Source: Acinetobacter guillouiae CIP 63.46 (lineage in GTDB: Bacteria; Pseudomonadota; Gammaproteobacteria; Pseudomonadales; Moraxellaceae). Taken from it: a stretch of 64,000 nt of DNA. The stretch covers positions 1-64,000 of the forward strand of contig NZ_KB849282.1 in assembly GCF_000368145.1 (NCBI RefSeq), given 5' to 3'. The notes below the pieces were generated by a model. That model was not told the DNA's origin. It saw only the letters and a program-made list of their open reading frames with translations, and did not search any database. The position numbers and the translations under genes were made by a program. Shown piece by piece: positions 26,307 to 35,991 of the stretch (position 1 is the stretch's first letter; each line of letters begins with the position of its first letter).

Positions 26307-27755
26307 ATGAACAGTCATACAAAAACAAATTCAATGACTTCTTACTCACCTGAAGTTCAACGTATGCATGACATTCTTGAACAACAGAAAGTCGCTTATC
26401 AACGCTACCCTGTTCCTACAGCAAAGGAACGTATTGAACGTTTAGCTCGCTTAAAGAAAGTTCTGGTAAAATACCAAGATCAATTTGCAGAAGCAATCAA
26501 TCAAGACTACGGCAATCGTTCAATCAGCGAAACTAAAATTGGTGAACTACTCACATGTTTAGAACAAATTAAATATTATAGCAAGCATTTAACAGCATGG
26601 ATGAAACCATCTAAGCGCCATGTGTCTATCTTACACCAACCAGCCAAAGCTTGGGTGCAATATCAGCCTTTAGGTGTGATTGGAATTATTGCACCATGGA
26701 ACTATCCATTATTGCTTTCTGTTGGCCCACTGATTTGTGCACTGGCTGCTGGAAATCACGCAATACTCAAAATTTCAAGTTCATCTTCTAATTTTGGCTT
26801 CGTTCTTGAAAATGCACTCTCAGAAGCATTTCCACAAGAATTGGTTGCCGTGGTCAATGGCGGTGGTCAAATTTCCGATGCATTTTCACATTTAGCATTC
26901 GATAAAATCATTTTTACTGGCTCTACCAATGTCGGTAAAACCGTGATGTCTGCTGCTGCCGAAAATCTAGTGCCTGTTATTCTTGAGCTTGGTGGTAAAT
27001 CACCTGTAATCGTACATCCTTCAAGCGATCTCAATCTGGTCGCTGAACGTATTGCTTTTGGTAAATTGTGGAACTCTGGTCAAACCTGTGTAGCACCAGA
27101 CTATATGTTCCTACCTCGAGGAAAAACTGCCGAGTTTATTGAAAGCTTTAAACAAGCTGCAACAACAATGTACCCGACGATTCGTGATAATCAAGATTAC
27201 ACCAGCATTATCAACGATAAGCAGTACAACCGTGTTCAAGGTTATTTAGAGGATGCACGTCAACAAGGCGCTGAGTTGATTGAAATCAATCCTCAAAATG
27301 AAGAATTAGCGAGTGTACGTAAAATTGCCCCAACATTCTTAACAGGTGTTCTACCGACAATGGACATTATGAAGAATGAAATCTTTGGTCCAGTGCTTCC
27401 AATTATGGAATATGATCAAATTGACGATGTAATTGACTTTATTAATGGCAGACCGCGTCCACTTGCTTTATACTATTTCGACTTTGACAATGCCCGCGCA
27501 GAATACGTTTCTCAACGTACCCATTCTGGGCATTTCGGTCAAAATGCCGTAGTTACCCATGTTGCACAAGACGATTTACCATTTGGTGGCGTTGGTGCAT
27601 CTGGCATGGGCAAATATCATGGCCCAGAAGGTTTCTTTGGTTTATCACATGAGCGTTCAGTAATGTCTATTCCTAAGCTATTTAGCTTAAAATTCATATT
27701 AGCGCCTTATGACAAAGCCCTAAATAAGATTTTAGAGAAAACTTTCTTACGCTAA
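26307..27755 (+). CDS. Aldehyde dehydrogenase (coniferyl aldehyde dehydrogenase type)
   Basis: 482 residues, NAD(P)-dependent oxidation of an aldehyde to its acid. VIGIIAPWNYPLLLSVGP is the cofactor region, FTGSTNVGKTVM the Rossmann-like turn, LELGGKSPVIV holds the general-base glutamate, and LWNSGQTCVAPDYM the catalytic cysteine. The C-terminus (LSHERSVMSIPKLFSLKFILAP) resembles fatty/coniferyl aldehyde dehydrogenases that sit at membranes. ATG 26307 preferred to 26295, which lacks a ribosome-binding site. Its regulator is the divergent TetR gene. Confidence 0.88.
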   Translation: MNSHTKTNSMTSYSPEVQRMHDILEQQKVAYQRYPVPTAKERIERLARLKKVLVKYQDQFAEAINQDYGNRSISETKIGELLTCLEQIKYYSKHLTAWMKPSKRHVSILHQPAKAWVQYQPLGVIGIIAPWNYPLLLSVGPLICALAAGNHAILKISSSSSNFGFVLENALSEAFPQELVAVVNGGGQISDAFSHLAFDKIIFTGSTNVGKTVMSAAAENLVPVILELGGKSPVIVHPSSDLNLVAERIAFGKLWNSGQTCVAPDYMFLPRGKTAEFIESFKQAATTMYPTIRDNQDYTSIINDKQYNRVQGYLEDARQQGAELIEINPQNEELASVRKIAPTFLTGVLPTMDIMKNEIFGPVLPIMEYDQIDDVIDFINGRPRPLALYYFDFDNARAEYVSQRTHSGHFGQNAVVTHVAQDDLPFGGVGASGMGKYHGPEGFFGLSHERSVMSIPKLFSLKFILAPYDKALNKILEKTFLR

Positions 27756-27802
27756 CTGATCAAGGCATGATCTATCAAATTAGATCATGTTGCGTTTTGA
27801 CG

Positions 27803-27831
27803 AATTCCGCTTGTCTTTTAAGCGGAATTTT
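27803..27831 (+). terminator. Terminator after the aldehyde dehydrogenase gene
   Basis: Stem AATTCCGCTT / AAGCGGAATT followed by TT; directly precedes the rpmB promoter (TATAAAAC at about 27834). Confidence 0.7.
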
Positions 27832-27920
27832 GGTATAAAACGCCCCTTGAATGAATTCAATCCGTTTTATTTTGACTGGCCATACAGATTTGCTGTTGGC
27901 TAAATCAATGGAGTTACACC

Positions 27921-28157
27921 ATGTCTAAGGTTTGCCAAGTTACCGGCAAGCGTCCAGTCGTTGGTAACAACGTCTCACACGCCAACAACAAAACTAAACG
28001 CCGGTTCGAGCCGAACCTGCATCACCACCGTTTCTGGTTAGAAAGCGAAAAACGTTTTGTACGTCTTCGTCTAACCACTAAAGGTATGCGTATTATCGAC
28101 AAATTGGGCATTGAAAAGGTTGTTGCTGACCTTCGTGCTCAAGGTCAAAAGATCTAA
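27921..28157 (+). CDS. rpmB: 50S ribosomal protein L28
   Basis: 78 residues, universally conserved start [32 protein letters not shown]. Structural protein of the large subunit. First of the rpmB-rpmG pair, with strong codon bias and a GGAG ribosome-binding site. Confidence 0.98.
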
Positions 28158-28169
28158 GGAGTCTGAACC

Positions 28170-28325
28170 ATGCGTGATAAAATTCGCTTAGTTTCTACTG
28201 CTGGTACAGGTTATTTCTATACCACTACTAAGAACAAACGTACTATGCCGGAAAAAATGGAAATCAAAAAATTTGATCCAAAAATCCGTCAACACGTAAT
28301 CTTCAAAGAAGCTAAAATTAAATAA
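28170..28325 (+). CDS. rpmG: 50S ribosomal protein L33
   Basis: 51 residues ([19 protein letters not shown]...[18 protein letters not shown]), 12 bases after rpmB with AAGGAG upstream. This L33 form lacks the zinc-binding cysteines of the C+ type, as is usual in gammaproteobacteria. A terminator follows. Confidence 0.97.
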   Translation: MRDKIRLVSTAGTGYFYTTTKNKRTMPEKMEIKKFDPKIRQHVIFKEAKIK

Positions 28326-28345
28326 TTTTAGTTTTCTTAAAAAAT

Positions 28346-28370
28346 ACGATCCATTTGGGTCGTTTTTTTT
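28346..28370 (+). terminator. Terminator after rpmG
   Basis: ACGATCC-ATTT-GGGTCGT stem (one G-T pair) followed by eight T. Confidence 0.85.
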
Positions 28371-28507
28371 GCCTTTTTTTTCTTCGACTTGTTAAACTCT
28401 TTAGCGAATTTGGCACTGATTGTGCATTTTATATGGCTTTATACAAAGTCATTACCTTAAGAAATGATTTTTTGAATGATTTCTCCTGAAGATTTAAGGA
28501 GTATTTA

Positions 28508-30226
28508 GTGCCTCATGATGTAGATCTGATTATTTTACTTGCAGTTGGTTTTGGTATAGCCCTGATCTTTGGCTATATCGCTGCACGATTACGCCTGCCA
28601 CCTTTGATTGGTTATTTAATTGCGGGAATTATCATCAGCCCCAATACCCCAGGTGTTGTTGCAGACATCGCGCTGGCCAATCAGCTTGCTGAATTAGGCG
28701 TCATGTTCTTGATGTTCGGTGTCGGGATGCATTTTTCCCTCAACGATTTAATGCAAGTCCGAAAAATTGCCCTCCCTGGTGCAATTTTACAAATCGCGGT
28801 TGCGACCTTACTGGGTATGGCAGTTTCCATCTTTTGGGGCTGGAGCTTTGGTTCTGCACTGGTCTTTGGCTTAAGTTTATCCTGTGCAAGTACGGTGGTT
28901 TTACTCAAAGCATTAGGTGACAAAGGGCTACTTAACTCGGTGAATGGTAAGATTGCCGTTGGCTGGTTGCTGGTCGAAGATCTGGTCATGGTTTTAGTCT
29001 TGGTTCTACTGCCTGCAACAGCTGTACTTTTAGGCGGACATCCTATTGCAGGACATGAATCTGATCAAAACATTTGGTTAACACTCGGCATCACCCTATT
29101 AAAAGTAACTGGTTTTATCGCCTTTATGCTCATCATTGGCAAACGCCTTGTGCCAATGATTATGCAATATGTGGCACGTTTAGGCTCTAGAGAGCTTTTT
29201 ACTTTAACCGTAGTCGCAGCAGCAGTTTCAATCGCTTATGGCTCATACGCAATCTTCGGCGTTTCTATGGCACTTGGAGCGTTCTTTGCCGGAATGGTGG
29301 TTAAAGAATCAGATTTTAGTCATCGTGCAGAAGAAGAAACCTTACCTTTACGCGAAATTTTCTCGATTTTGTTCTTCGTTTCTGTCGGGATGTTATTTGA
29401 TCCACGTATTATTGTGGAACAGCCTCTGCATATTTTAGCAGTCATTGCCATTATTATGATTGGTAAGACGCTGGCAGCGATGGCATTGGTGTTATTTTTC
29501 CGTTATCCCATCAATACAGCATTAACAGTGGGCGCCAGTTTGGCACAAATTGGAGAGTTCTCCTTTATTCTGGCAACCTTAGGCTTGTCACTGGGATTAC
29601 TTAGCCCTGAAGCGCAAAACTTAATCTTAGCGGGTGCTTTATTTTCTATCACCCTCAATTCATTTCTATTTTCTGCGATCGAACCTGTGCAAAACTGGAT
29701 CCGTGAGCGTTCGCATTTGGCGCGCTTACTTGAGCGTAGCGGTGACCCATTGGCAATGCTTCCAGATGAAGTTGATCAAGCGTATTTACGTGATCAAGTG
29801 GTGATTGTTGGTCATGGTGAAGTCGGACGTCGTATTACCAAAACATTGATGGATGATGGCATCAAAGTGGTCATCGCTGAAGAGAACCGCGAAATTGTAG
29901 AGAATTTGCGTGAAAAAGGCATCGCTGCGGTTTCTGGTCGAGCAACAGAACCCAGTGTTTTGATTCAAGCCCATATCCAACATGCACGACTATTGGTGAT
30001 TTCACCGATGGATATTGTAGATATTCATAAAATTGTCGATACAGCCAAGCTGCTTAATCCAGAAATTCAAGTGTTAGTCTGTGCTGAAAATAAAGAAGAA
30101 GCTGAAGTGATCCGTAAAGACAATGTCGGTGAAGTCTATTATGCAAAAGAGGAAATGGCGAAAAACATGAGTAATCATATTTTAAACCAGATCCAAATTG
30201 CTCATCATCATGAACCAACACATTGA
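28508..30226 (+). CDS. ybaL: Monovalent cation:proton antiporter, YbaL/Kef type
   Basis: 572 residues. The first 400 residues are a CPA2 transporter with about 12 membrane helices (LPPLIGYLIAGIIISPNTPG, MFGVGMHFSLNDL, IGEFSFILATLGLSLGLL). Then a cytosolic RCK/TrkA-N nucleotide-binding domain: VVIVGHGEVGRRITKTLMDDGIKVVIAEEN, split around residue 430. Likely exchanges K+ or Na+ for protons in pH or potassium balance. GTG start at 28508 with AAGGAG upstream. It stands alone. Confidence 0.9.
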   Translation: MPHDVDLIILLAVGFGIALIFGYIAARLRLPPLIGYLIAGIIISPNTPGVVADIALANQLAELGVMFLMFGVGMHFSLNDLMQVRKIALPGAILQIAVATLLGMAVSIFWGWSFGSALVFGLSLSCASTVVLLKALGDKGLLNSVNGKIAVGWLLVEDLVMVLVLVLLPATAVLLGGHPIAGHESDQNIWLTLGITLLKVTGFIAFMLIIGKRLVPMIMQYVARLGSRELFTLTVVAAAVSIAYGSYAIFGVSMALGAFFAGMVVKESDFSHRAEEETLPLREIFSILFFVSVGMLFDPRIIVEQPLHILAVIAIIMIGKTLAAMALVLFFRYPINTALTVGASLAQIGEFSFILATLGLSLGLLSPEAQNLILAGALFSITLNSFLFSAIEPVQNWIRERSHLARLLERSGDPLAMLPDEVDQAYLRDQVVIVGHGEVGRRITKTLMDDGIKVVIAEENREIVENLREKGIAAVSGRATEPSVLIQAHIQHARLLVISPMDIVDIHKIVDTAKLLNPEIQVLVCAENKEEAEVIRKDNVGEVYYAKEEMAKNMSNHILNQIQIAHHHEPTH

Positions 30227-30237
30227 ATTCGGGTCAT

Positions 30238-30362
30238 CTTTAAAACGTAGATCTTTAAAACGTAGCTAAAACCACACGACTGTTCTTTGTGGACCTTGGA
30301 AAGTCGTGGTGCTTCCTTTATGTAATGGTATCGATAACGATGTTGGATGGGGCATCATCGCC
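30238..30362 (+). other. Hairpin-rich intergenic region after ybaL
   Basis: The 262-base gap after ybaL contains a tandem repeat (ATCTTTAAAACGTAG twice, 30238-30268), a bulged stem CCACACGACT...AGTCGTGG (about 30272-30311) and a strong perfect hairpin GATGGGGC-ATCATC-GCCCCATC (30341-30362). The last lacks a T-run. It may be a processed 3' UTR or a small RNA; no gene is seen. Confidence 0.3.
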
Positions 30363-30436
30363 CCATCTAACAAAAGATTTAAAACTTCTAGAATTTGACG
30401 CCATTTGCGTATGTCAGGTTATTTACCTACAAAGAA

Positions 30437-30460
30437 AAACGCACTCGAAAGTGCGTTTAT
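30437..30460. terminator. Bidirectional terminator
   Basis: Stem AAACGCACT / AGTGCGTTT with loop CGAA, flanked by A- and T-rich sequence, between ybaL (+) and the small unknown gene at 30489 (-). Confidence 0.8.
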
Positions 30461-30488
30461 TGTATTTATTCTAGAATAAATGAAATCA

Positions 30489-30764
30489 CTAGCTCATAAA
30501 TTTTGGTTGTTCATCAACAACTTCAGCGTGCCATTCATCTGCCTGTTTTTCAAGTAACGCAAATAATGCAGCCTGAATCATCTGTTGTGCAATCGCTGGC
30601 GTTTGATCACCCAGTAATGCTTTCACTTCTTCATTAAATTGAATAGTGACCAAGGGCTCTTTTTCAGAACCTGCATTACGCAGTGCCAGCTCCCCACTTT
30701 CGAGCTGTACCAACTCCAAAATAGCTTCCTGATTTCCAAATAACTCTTTTAACTGTTCGATAGA
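30489..30764 (-). CDS. Small conserved protein of unknown function
   Basis: 91 residues from the ATG at 30764, which has a near-perfect GGAGG four bases upstream; the longer frame to 30815 is therefore rejected. Soluble and acidic, with LKELFGNQEAILELVQ and AIAQQMIQAALFALLEKQADEW helices around a short beta segment (ELALRNAG...LVTIQF). No known motif. Read in the same direction as the DUF6586 gene, 111 bases downstream of it. Confidence 0.6.
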   Translation of the reverse strand, partial: SIEQLKELFGNQEAILELVQLESGELALRNAGSEKEPLVTIQFNEEVKALLGDQTPAIAQQMIQAALFALLEKQADEWHAEVVDEQPKFMS

Positions 30765-30875
30765 CATAAATCCTCCATGCTCAACATGGGGCAAGGTGCT
30801 GAATGCACTTTGCATCTTGTAGATATTTTATATAGTCATTTAAAACAAAATTTCAAGTATATCTGATCAAAAAGA

Positions 30876-31379
30876 TCAGAATTCAACCATTTCATTACGA
30901 AAACCATCAATAAGTTGCGATAAATCTCGGTGCCACTCTCTTAAAATCTTTGTATCAGGCAACCAAGCTTGTGGTGTTTGCGTCACTTTGATAATTAAGT
31001 TTGATGATGTTTCATCCTCTGGTTCTGGCGCACTTGGTTCAGGTGCATATTGACAAAGTCGATACGCTCTTTTGAGTTCAGCAATAAATCCTTCTTTGGC
31101 TAATTTTTGCATCACTAAAACTTCTGGTGAGACTTGTCCTTTAGCCGCCATATTTTCTTCGATTGACTTTAAGGTTGGGGAAAAATCATTTAAACGGTAA
31201 TAACGTACCAACTCTTGCAGAAATGCTAAAACCGCGCCATGTAAATGAAATACTGCTGCTTCACGATGTGCTTGAGCTTGTTGAACATTTTCAGTTTGTT
31301 CTCCCTGCATACATGCAAGACGAGCAAAATAAAGTTTTTGATTGGTACGGTCTGCATGAAAGCGAGCTACACGTGACAT
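30876..31379 (-). CDS. DUF6586-like protein
   Basis: 167 residues with the start MSRVARFHADRTNQKLYFARLACMQ, resembling a family annotated DUF6586 in Pseudomonas and Acinetobacter. Helical N-terminal half (AAVFHLHGAVLAFLQELVRYYRL), acidic proline-rich linker (APEPSAPEPEDETSSN) and a C-terminal LREWHRDLSQLIDGFRNEM. Function unknown. The family label is from memory. Confidence 0.65.
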   Translation of the reverse strand: MSRVARFHADRTNQKLYFARLACMQGEQTENVQQAQAHREAAVFHLHGAVLAFLQELVRYYRLNDFSPTLKSIEENMAAKGQVSPEVLVMQKLAKEGFIAELKRAYRLCQYAPEPSAPEPEDETSSNLIIKVTQTPQAWLPDTKILREWHRDLSQLIDGFRNEMVEF

Positions 31380-31566
31380 GGAAGTTCCCTAAGATTTTGG
31401 CATTCTTTACAGTCTTAGCTTAATCTTTATTGAACAAAAATCACAATGAATTTTATCCATGTTGTATGTCAATAAAATAGATAGCGCTCGTTTTTGCAAG
31501 AATATCAATTTAAGTTTTTATTTTTATCATGGTTTGACGAGATTATTTAAATACTAAAATAAAAAA

Positions 31567-31590
31567 AAGGAGCAATAAATGCTCCTTAGA
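31567..31590 (-). terminator. Terminator after the RRM protein gene
   Basis: On the minus strand AAGGAGCA-TTTAT-TGCTCCTT followed by eight T, 15 bases after the stop. Confidence 0.9.
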
Positions 31591-31601
31591 CTATCTGCCA
31601 A

Positions 31602-31853
31602 TTATGCTTCTGGCTTATCTTCCGCTGCTTTTACACGAATTCCATGACCATGTAAGCGCAAGGTATTTAAACCTTTAATCGCTTTAACTGCTTCTCTACC
31701 ATGTGGCATTTCAACAAAAGCAAAACCTTTCGATTTACCTGTTGCCGCATCAAGCACTAGAGTACAAGTATCTACTGTACCGTATTGCTTAAATAACTCT
31801 AACAATTCAGCTTCAGTTACAGTACGTTCTAAATTACGAACTAAAATTTTCAT
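31602..31853 (-). CDS. Single-RRM RNA-binding protein
   Basis: 83 residues forming one RNA recognition motif: RNP2 ILVRNL at residues 3-8 and RNP1 KGFAFVEM at about 43-50. The two aromatic-position residues of RNP1 are F. This is the short bacterial RRM type, without the Gly-rich tail of cyanobacterial Rbps. RNA target unknown. Its own promoter and terminator suggest a stand-alone unit. Confidence 0.9.
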   Translation of the reverse strand: MKILVRNLERTVTEAELLELFKQYGTVDTCTLVLDAATGKSKGFAFVEMPHGREAVKAIKGLNTLRLHGHGIRVKAAEDKPEA

Positions 31854-31939
31854 CTCACAACCTTAAAATATAAACGAGGCAAAAAACATCAAAAAGCACT
31901 CGCCTACCTACTTTTTGAATGAAAAACGATTGCTATAGT

Positions 31940-33931
31940 TTAATCTAGATCTATACCAAAATCTAAATTAATCGCCCGACGCTCGATTAGGGCACTTTTT
32001 ACAGTTTGCTCTCGCTGTCTATAGTGGGTTTCTGTGCTACATAAATTTCGAGTTAAATCATTGAGAAAATAACTTTCAATCTTACGACCTTGTTCATCTG
32101 TTTGCGTATGTGCCCAAAAACTTAAATTTTGTTTGGTTAGAATAAGTTCATTTTGAGCACGTGTTAAAGCCACATAAAGTACACGGCGCTCTTCTTCAAC
32201 TTCATCGAAATTCCCTTGCGCACGTGCATTTGGGTACTGTCCAGCAGAGACATTTGCCACATAGCAAACCTTTTGTTCTGTACCTTTAGCAGAATGGATG
32301 GTAATTAAAGTTACCACATCATCTTGCGACTGACGCTCAATTTCACTGATTGAAACAGGGTCAAGTACATATTCTTCTAAGAACTCGCTCAGTTGGGTAT
32401 GTTTAGACGCCAGTTGCTTGACCAGATCAAAATCACCCACCCGTTTATGCCAATCTTTTTTGGCATAGTTTTCTTCAAGTTGGTTGAGAATAGCCTCTAC
32501 ACCGAGTTTCACACAGGCTTCAACTTCGGTTTTTAATACACTCATTTGCTTCATAATCAGCAATGTATTGTCAGGAATGCGCCCAAACTTCTCTAATTTT
32601 TCTGTAATTTTCTCAATATCTGCATCCAGTAAGAGCTGTTGCGCCAGCTTACTCGCACCGACGTCGCCCACGCCATTCCATAAGGTTAAAAACCGCATCC
32701 ACGCAATATCATCCAATGGATTAGCAATAACACGCAATAAACTCAATAAGTCTTTGACATGCGCTGTTTCAAGTAACTTCATCCCTCCAATAAATCGGTA
32801 GGGAACATTGGCTTGGATAAAAGCAGCCTCAATATGTCTTGCCGCAAAGGCTGAGCGCACCAACACCATATGGTCATGCCAAGCTGAACCTTCCAATAAA
32901 TGCCGCTCTTTGATGTCGATCGCGATCCATTTTGCTTCATCAAACTCGTTTGGAAAAACATGCATTCGCGGTTTAATACCATCACCACGATAAGCTTCCA
33001 GTTTTTTATCGTAATGAATCGAACTTTGATCGAGTAACCAGTTGGAAAAATCTAAAATTTCTTGAGTAGAACGATAATTTTTTTCTAATTTGAAAATCTC
33101 TGCATCTGGCACACGCTCTTTAAAATGGTGGATATTTTCAAAATCCGCACCACGAAAACCATAAATCGACTGTGCATCGTCCCCGACGCAGAACAGTGAT
33201 GTTTTATCTTTTAATGGTTCAAGAATTGCCCACTGCAAAGGATTGGTATCTTGCATTTCATCAACCAGCATGTACTGGCATAAGCCCGCAACATAATCCG
33301 CTAAACCATCAGACTGTGCCAAAGCAGAAGCAACCACGGCGAGAATATCATCGTAATCTAGAAAACTACGTGCCCGCTTACGGGTTTCGTACTCTTTCAT
33401 GATTTCTGCGATTTGATCTTTATCGTCTAAAAACTCAGGCAGTTGCTTTTCTAAAGCCAAACTTAGTTTTTGCCGAGTATTGCGTGCAAAGGAATATAAA
33501 TCACAAAGCTGTTGTGGTTTAGGTAAGGCGTTGGGATTCTTTTTATCATCCTTTCCACGAATCAAACGGAACAACATCAATTGATCATCACGATCTATGA
33601 TCGAAAATTGATCTAATCCAAAAGCTTTTGGCACACGTCTAAGTAAATACATGCAAAAGGTATGAAATGTAGATGCGCGTAACCCTTTGGCCTGATCACC
33701 TAAAGCAAGCTCTACCCGCGCCACAATCTCGCTGGCAGAACGGCGGGTAAATGTCAAAATTTGGATTTGATTGGCAGGAATGCCTTGATCAATGAGATAT
33801 GCAGCTCGTGCCACAATGGTTTTGGTTTTGCCACAACCTGCCCCAGCAAGAACTAGACTATGTTTTGTTTCAGTCGTAGCAGCTTGTTTTTGTTGAGGGT
33901 TTAATTCATTAATCAGGTTGGCTAAACTCAT
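31940..33931 (-). CDS. UvrD/Rep-family ATP-dependent DNA helicase
   Basis: About 663 residues, superfamily 1A helicase. Q-motif LNPQQKQAA, Walker A AGAGCGKTKT, motif II VDEMQDTNPLQ, motif III VGDDAQSIYGFRGA, motif IV NYRS, motif V THSAKGTEQ and motif VI VALTRAQNEL are all visible. It lacks the long C-terminal extension of UvrD and is close to Rep in length, but motif II has M where both have EaQD, so it is probably a separate Acinetobacter paralogue. A role in replication restart or repair is inferred. Start ATG 33931 or GTG 33937. Confidence 0.88.
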   Translation of the reverse strand: MSLANLINELNPQQKQAATTETKHSLVLAGAGCGKTKTIVARAAYLIDQGIPANQIQILTFTRRSASEIVARVELALGDQAKGLRASTFHTFCMYLLRRVPKAFGLDQFSIIDRDDQLMLFRLIRGKDDKKNPNALPKPQQLCDLYSFARNTRQKLSLALEKQLPEFLDDKDQIAEIMKEYETRKRARSFLDYDDILAVVASALAQSDGLADYVAGLCQYMLVDEMQDTNPLQWAILEPLKDKTSLFCVGDDAQSIYGFRGADFENIHHFKERVPDAEIFKLEKNYRSTQEILDFSNWLLDQSSIHYDKKLEAYRGDGIKPRMHVFPNEFDEAKWIAIDIKERHLLEGSAWHDHMVLVRSAFAARHIEAAFIQANVPYRFIGGMKLLETAHVKDLLSLLRVIANPLDDIAWMRFLTLWNGVGDVGASKLAQQLLLDADIEKITEKLEKFGRIPDNTLLIMKQMSVLKTEVEACVKLGVEAILNQLEENYAKKDWHKRVGDFDLVKQLASKHTQLSEFLEEYVLDPVSISEIERQSQDDVVTLITIHSAKGTEQKVCYVANVSAGQYPNARAQGNFDEVEEERRVLYVALTRAQNELILTKQNLSFWAHTQTDEQGRKIESYFLNDLTRNLCSTETHYRQREQTVKSALIERRAINLDFGIDLD

Positions 33932-34118
33932 TTTCACTCATCATTTTATGGATGGCTGCTAGTTTAGCAGAGCTATAGTGAAATTATGCATTTTAACCCA
34001 AGAATCAAGTCGTGAATTGACGCTTAAATCAGGACATACCAATGAAGAAAAATTCAAGACAATAAAATTTATCACCCATAGCAGAGATTAAAGGAGAGCT
34101 TCGATAATAAAAACAACC

Positions 34119-35255
34119 CTATAATCTTAACAACCGAGCCACACTCTCACAACAGCGTTCTAAATTTTGCTCACCATGCTTTAATGCTGTTGCTAAATCA
34201 CATGCACCATCAACTATTCCAAAAATTGCACTAAAGCCTTCTGCATAAAGCTCATCGACGCCTTCACCGATATGCCCTGCAAAAGCAATCACAGGTTTAT
34301 TCAACTGCTTGGCAACTTGCGCCACCCCAAAAGGCGTTTTGCCAAACTTAGTTTGAAAATCAATACCGCCCTCACCAGTAAACACATAATCCGCTTGTGC
34401 AATTTTTTCCTCAAGTTGGGTTTCTTTAATCACAATTTCTACACCAGAGCGTATTTTTGCTCCTGTAAAAGCCATAAGTCCGAAACCCAAACCGCCTGCA
34501 GCACCAGCACCCTGTACATTTGCAACATCAACATTCAACTGTTGTTTCACCAACGCAGCAAAATGATCAAGATTTTGATCTAAGATCCCAACCATCTCAG
34601 CAGTTGCTCCTTTCTGTGGCGCAAAAATAAAAGAAGCACCATTTGGACCACATAATGGATTGTTTACATCACTGGCAATAATAATTTCAGTTGCTTTTAA
34701 ACGCGCATCGAGTTGTGAAAGATCAATGCTTTTGATCTGCTGAAGCTGCCCACCACCCACGTCTACAGAATGGTTATTCTCATCTAAAAATTTTGCCCCT
34801 AAAGCCTGTGCCATCCCGGCACCAGCATCATTGGTGACACTACCACCCAGGCCAATAATGATTTTACCAACACCCAAATCCAAAGCGGCTTTGATCATTT
34901 CGCCAGTACCCAGAGTTGACGTCACTAAAGGATTGCGTTGAGACTTTTCGATCAGGTGAATACCATTTGCCAGCGCCATTTCTATAACAGCCGTCTGACC
35001 ACCATCAATTAATCCCCAATAGGTCGATATTCGTTGCTGAGCGAATGGACCAGTGACCTCAACATATACTTTACGACCACTTCGTGCAGCGACCAAAGCA
35101 TCGACTGTTCCCTCACCACCATCTGCCATAGGTACATGAATAAACTGTGCATCAGCAATGACTTTTTCAATACCACGTTGCATTGCAAAACAAGCTTGTT
35201 CGGCTGTCATACTTTCTTTAAATGAGTCAGGCGCAAGAACAAAAACTTTAGACAT
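34119..35255 (-). CDS. Glycerate kinase
   Basis: 378 residues of the GlxK/GarK family (glycerate 2-kinase), which phosphorylates D-glycerate with ATP. Diagnostic blocks are VLAPDSFKESMTAEQAC (residues 5-21), MADGGEGTVDALV, GLGGSVTNDAGAGMAQALGA, GAGAAGGLGFGL and VFTGEGGIDFQT. The reading frame is open for 35 codons upstream, but homologues begin at MSKVFVLAPDSFK, so ATG 35255 is used. No other glycerate or glyoxylate gene is adjacent. Confidence 0.93.
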   Translation of the reverse strand: MSKVFVLAPDSFKESMTAEQACFAMQRGIEKVIADAQFIHVPMADGGEGTVDALVAARSGRKVYVEVTGPFAQQRISTYWGLIDGGQTAVIEMALANGIHLIEKSQRNPLVTSTLGTGEMIKAALDLGVGKIIIGLGGSVTNDAGAGMAQALGAKFLDENNHSVDVGGGQLQQIKSIDLSQLDARLKATEIIIASDVNNPLCGPNGASFIFAPQKGATAEMVGILDQNLDHFAALVKQQLNVDVANVQGAGAAGGLGFGLMAFTGAKIRSGVEIVIKETQLEEKIAQADYVFTGEGGIDFQTKFGKTPFGVAQVAKQLNKPVIAFAGHIGEGVDELYAEGFSAIFGIVDGACDLATALKHGEQNLERCCESVARLLRL

Positions 35256-35345
35256 GAGCAAATGCATTTCGATGAGATTCAAAAAATAACATAACGATTT
35301 TTCGAGTATAGATAAACTAATAAATTCATAATTAAGACTAAAGAA

Positions 35346-35804
35346 ATGACAACTATGCAACGCGTAAACCTTAGTAAGACCGCCCCAGAACTATATAAAA
35401 CGGTCATCGAACTTGAAAATTTATCTATGCAAAAAGTTCAGCAAGCTGGGCTTGATGTTGGATTCTCTCATTTACTCAAATTAAGAGCTTCGCAAATTAA
35501 CCAATGTGCTTTCTGTGTTCGTATGCATACCCAAGATGCAATTAAAGCGGGTGAGTCAACTGATCGTATTGCGTTGATTAGTGCTTGGCGTGAAAGTGAA
35601 TACTTTACTGAAAAAGAACGTGCGGCTTTAATTTTAATTGAAGAGATTACTTTAATTGCCAATCAACATTTTCCAGATAGCGCTTATGAACAAGCTGCAC
35701 AGCATTTATCCAGTGATGAAATCACGGCGATTGAATGGGTTGCGATTGTGATCAACACATGGAACCGTATCGCCATTTCCAGCCAATATAAAGTCGCGAA
35801 ATAA
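35346..35804 (+). CDS. AhpD-like / carboxymuconolactone decarboxylase-family protein
   Basis: 152 residues. The CMD core has QINQCAFCVRMHTQDAIKAG with the redox C-x-x-C and the nearby His of AhpD-type peroxidase-associated proteins. The N-terminal KTAPELYKTVIELENLSM and the C-terminal EWVAIVINTWNRIAIS complete the fold. Probably a disulfide-linked antioxidant activity rather than decarboxylation. ATG 35346 or 35355. Confidence 0.85.
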   Translation: MTTMQRVNLSKTAPELYKTVIELENLSMQKVQQAGLDVGFSHLLKLRASQINQCAFCVRMHTQDAIKAGESTDRIALISAWRESEYFTEKERAALILIEEITLIANQHFPDSAYEQAAQHLSSDEITAIEWVAIVINTWNRIAISSQYKVAK

Positions 35805-35922
35805 GCTAAGTTTCAACACTTAAATCATTTATCTAGGCAACACCTCGCTTTTCAGAAATGTTAATTGAGATAAGATTTAACTGAATACTGCTCTAGTTGC
35901 ATAAATATTTACGCCAAAATGC

Positions 35923-35958
35923 AAAACGCCTGATGTCATTGATCAGGCGTTTTTTTAA
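35923..35958. terminator. Bidirectional terminator
   Basis: 12-bp stem AAAACGCCTGAT / ATCAGGCGTTTT, loop GTCATTG, then a T-run; between converging AhpD-like and hdeD genes. Confidence 0.9.
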
Positions 35959-35991
35959 ATGCACATATGATTTCAAACATTAAGTAAAACC

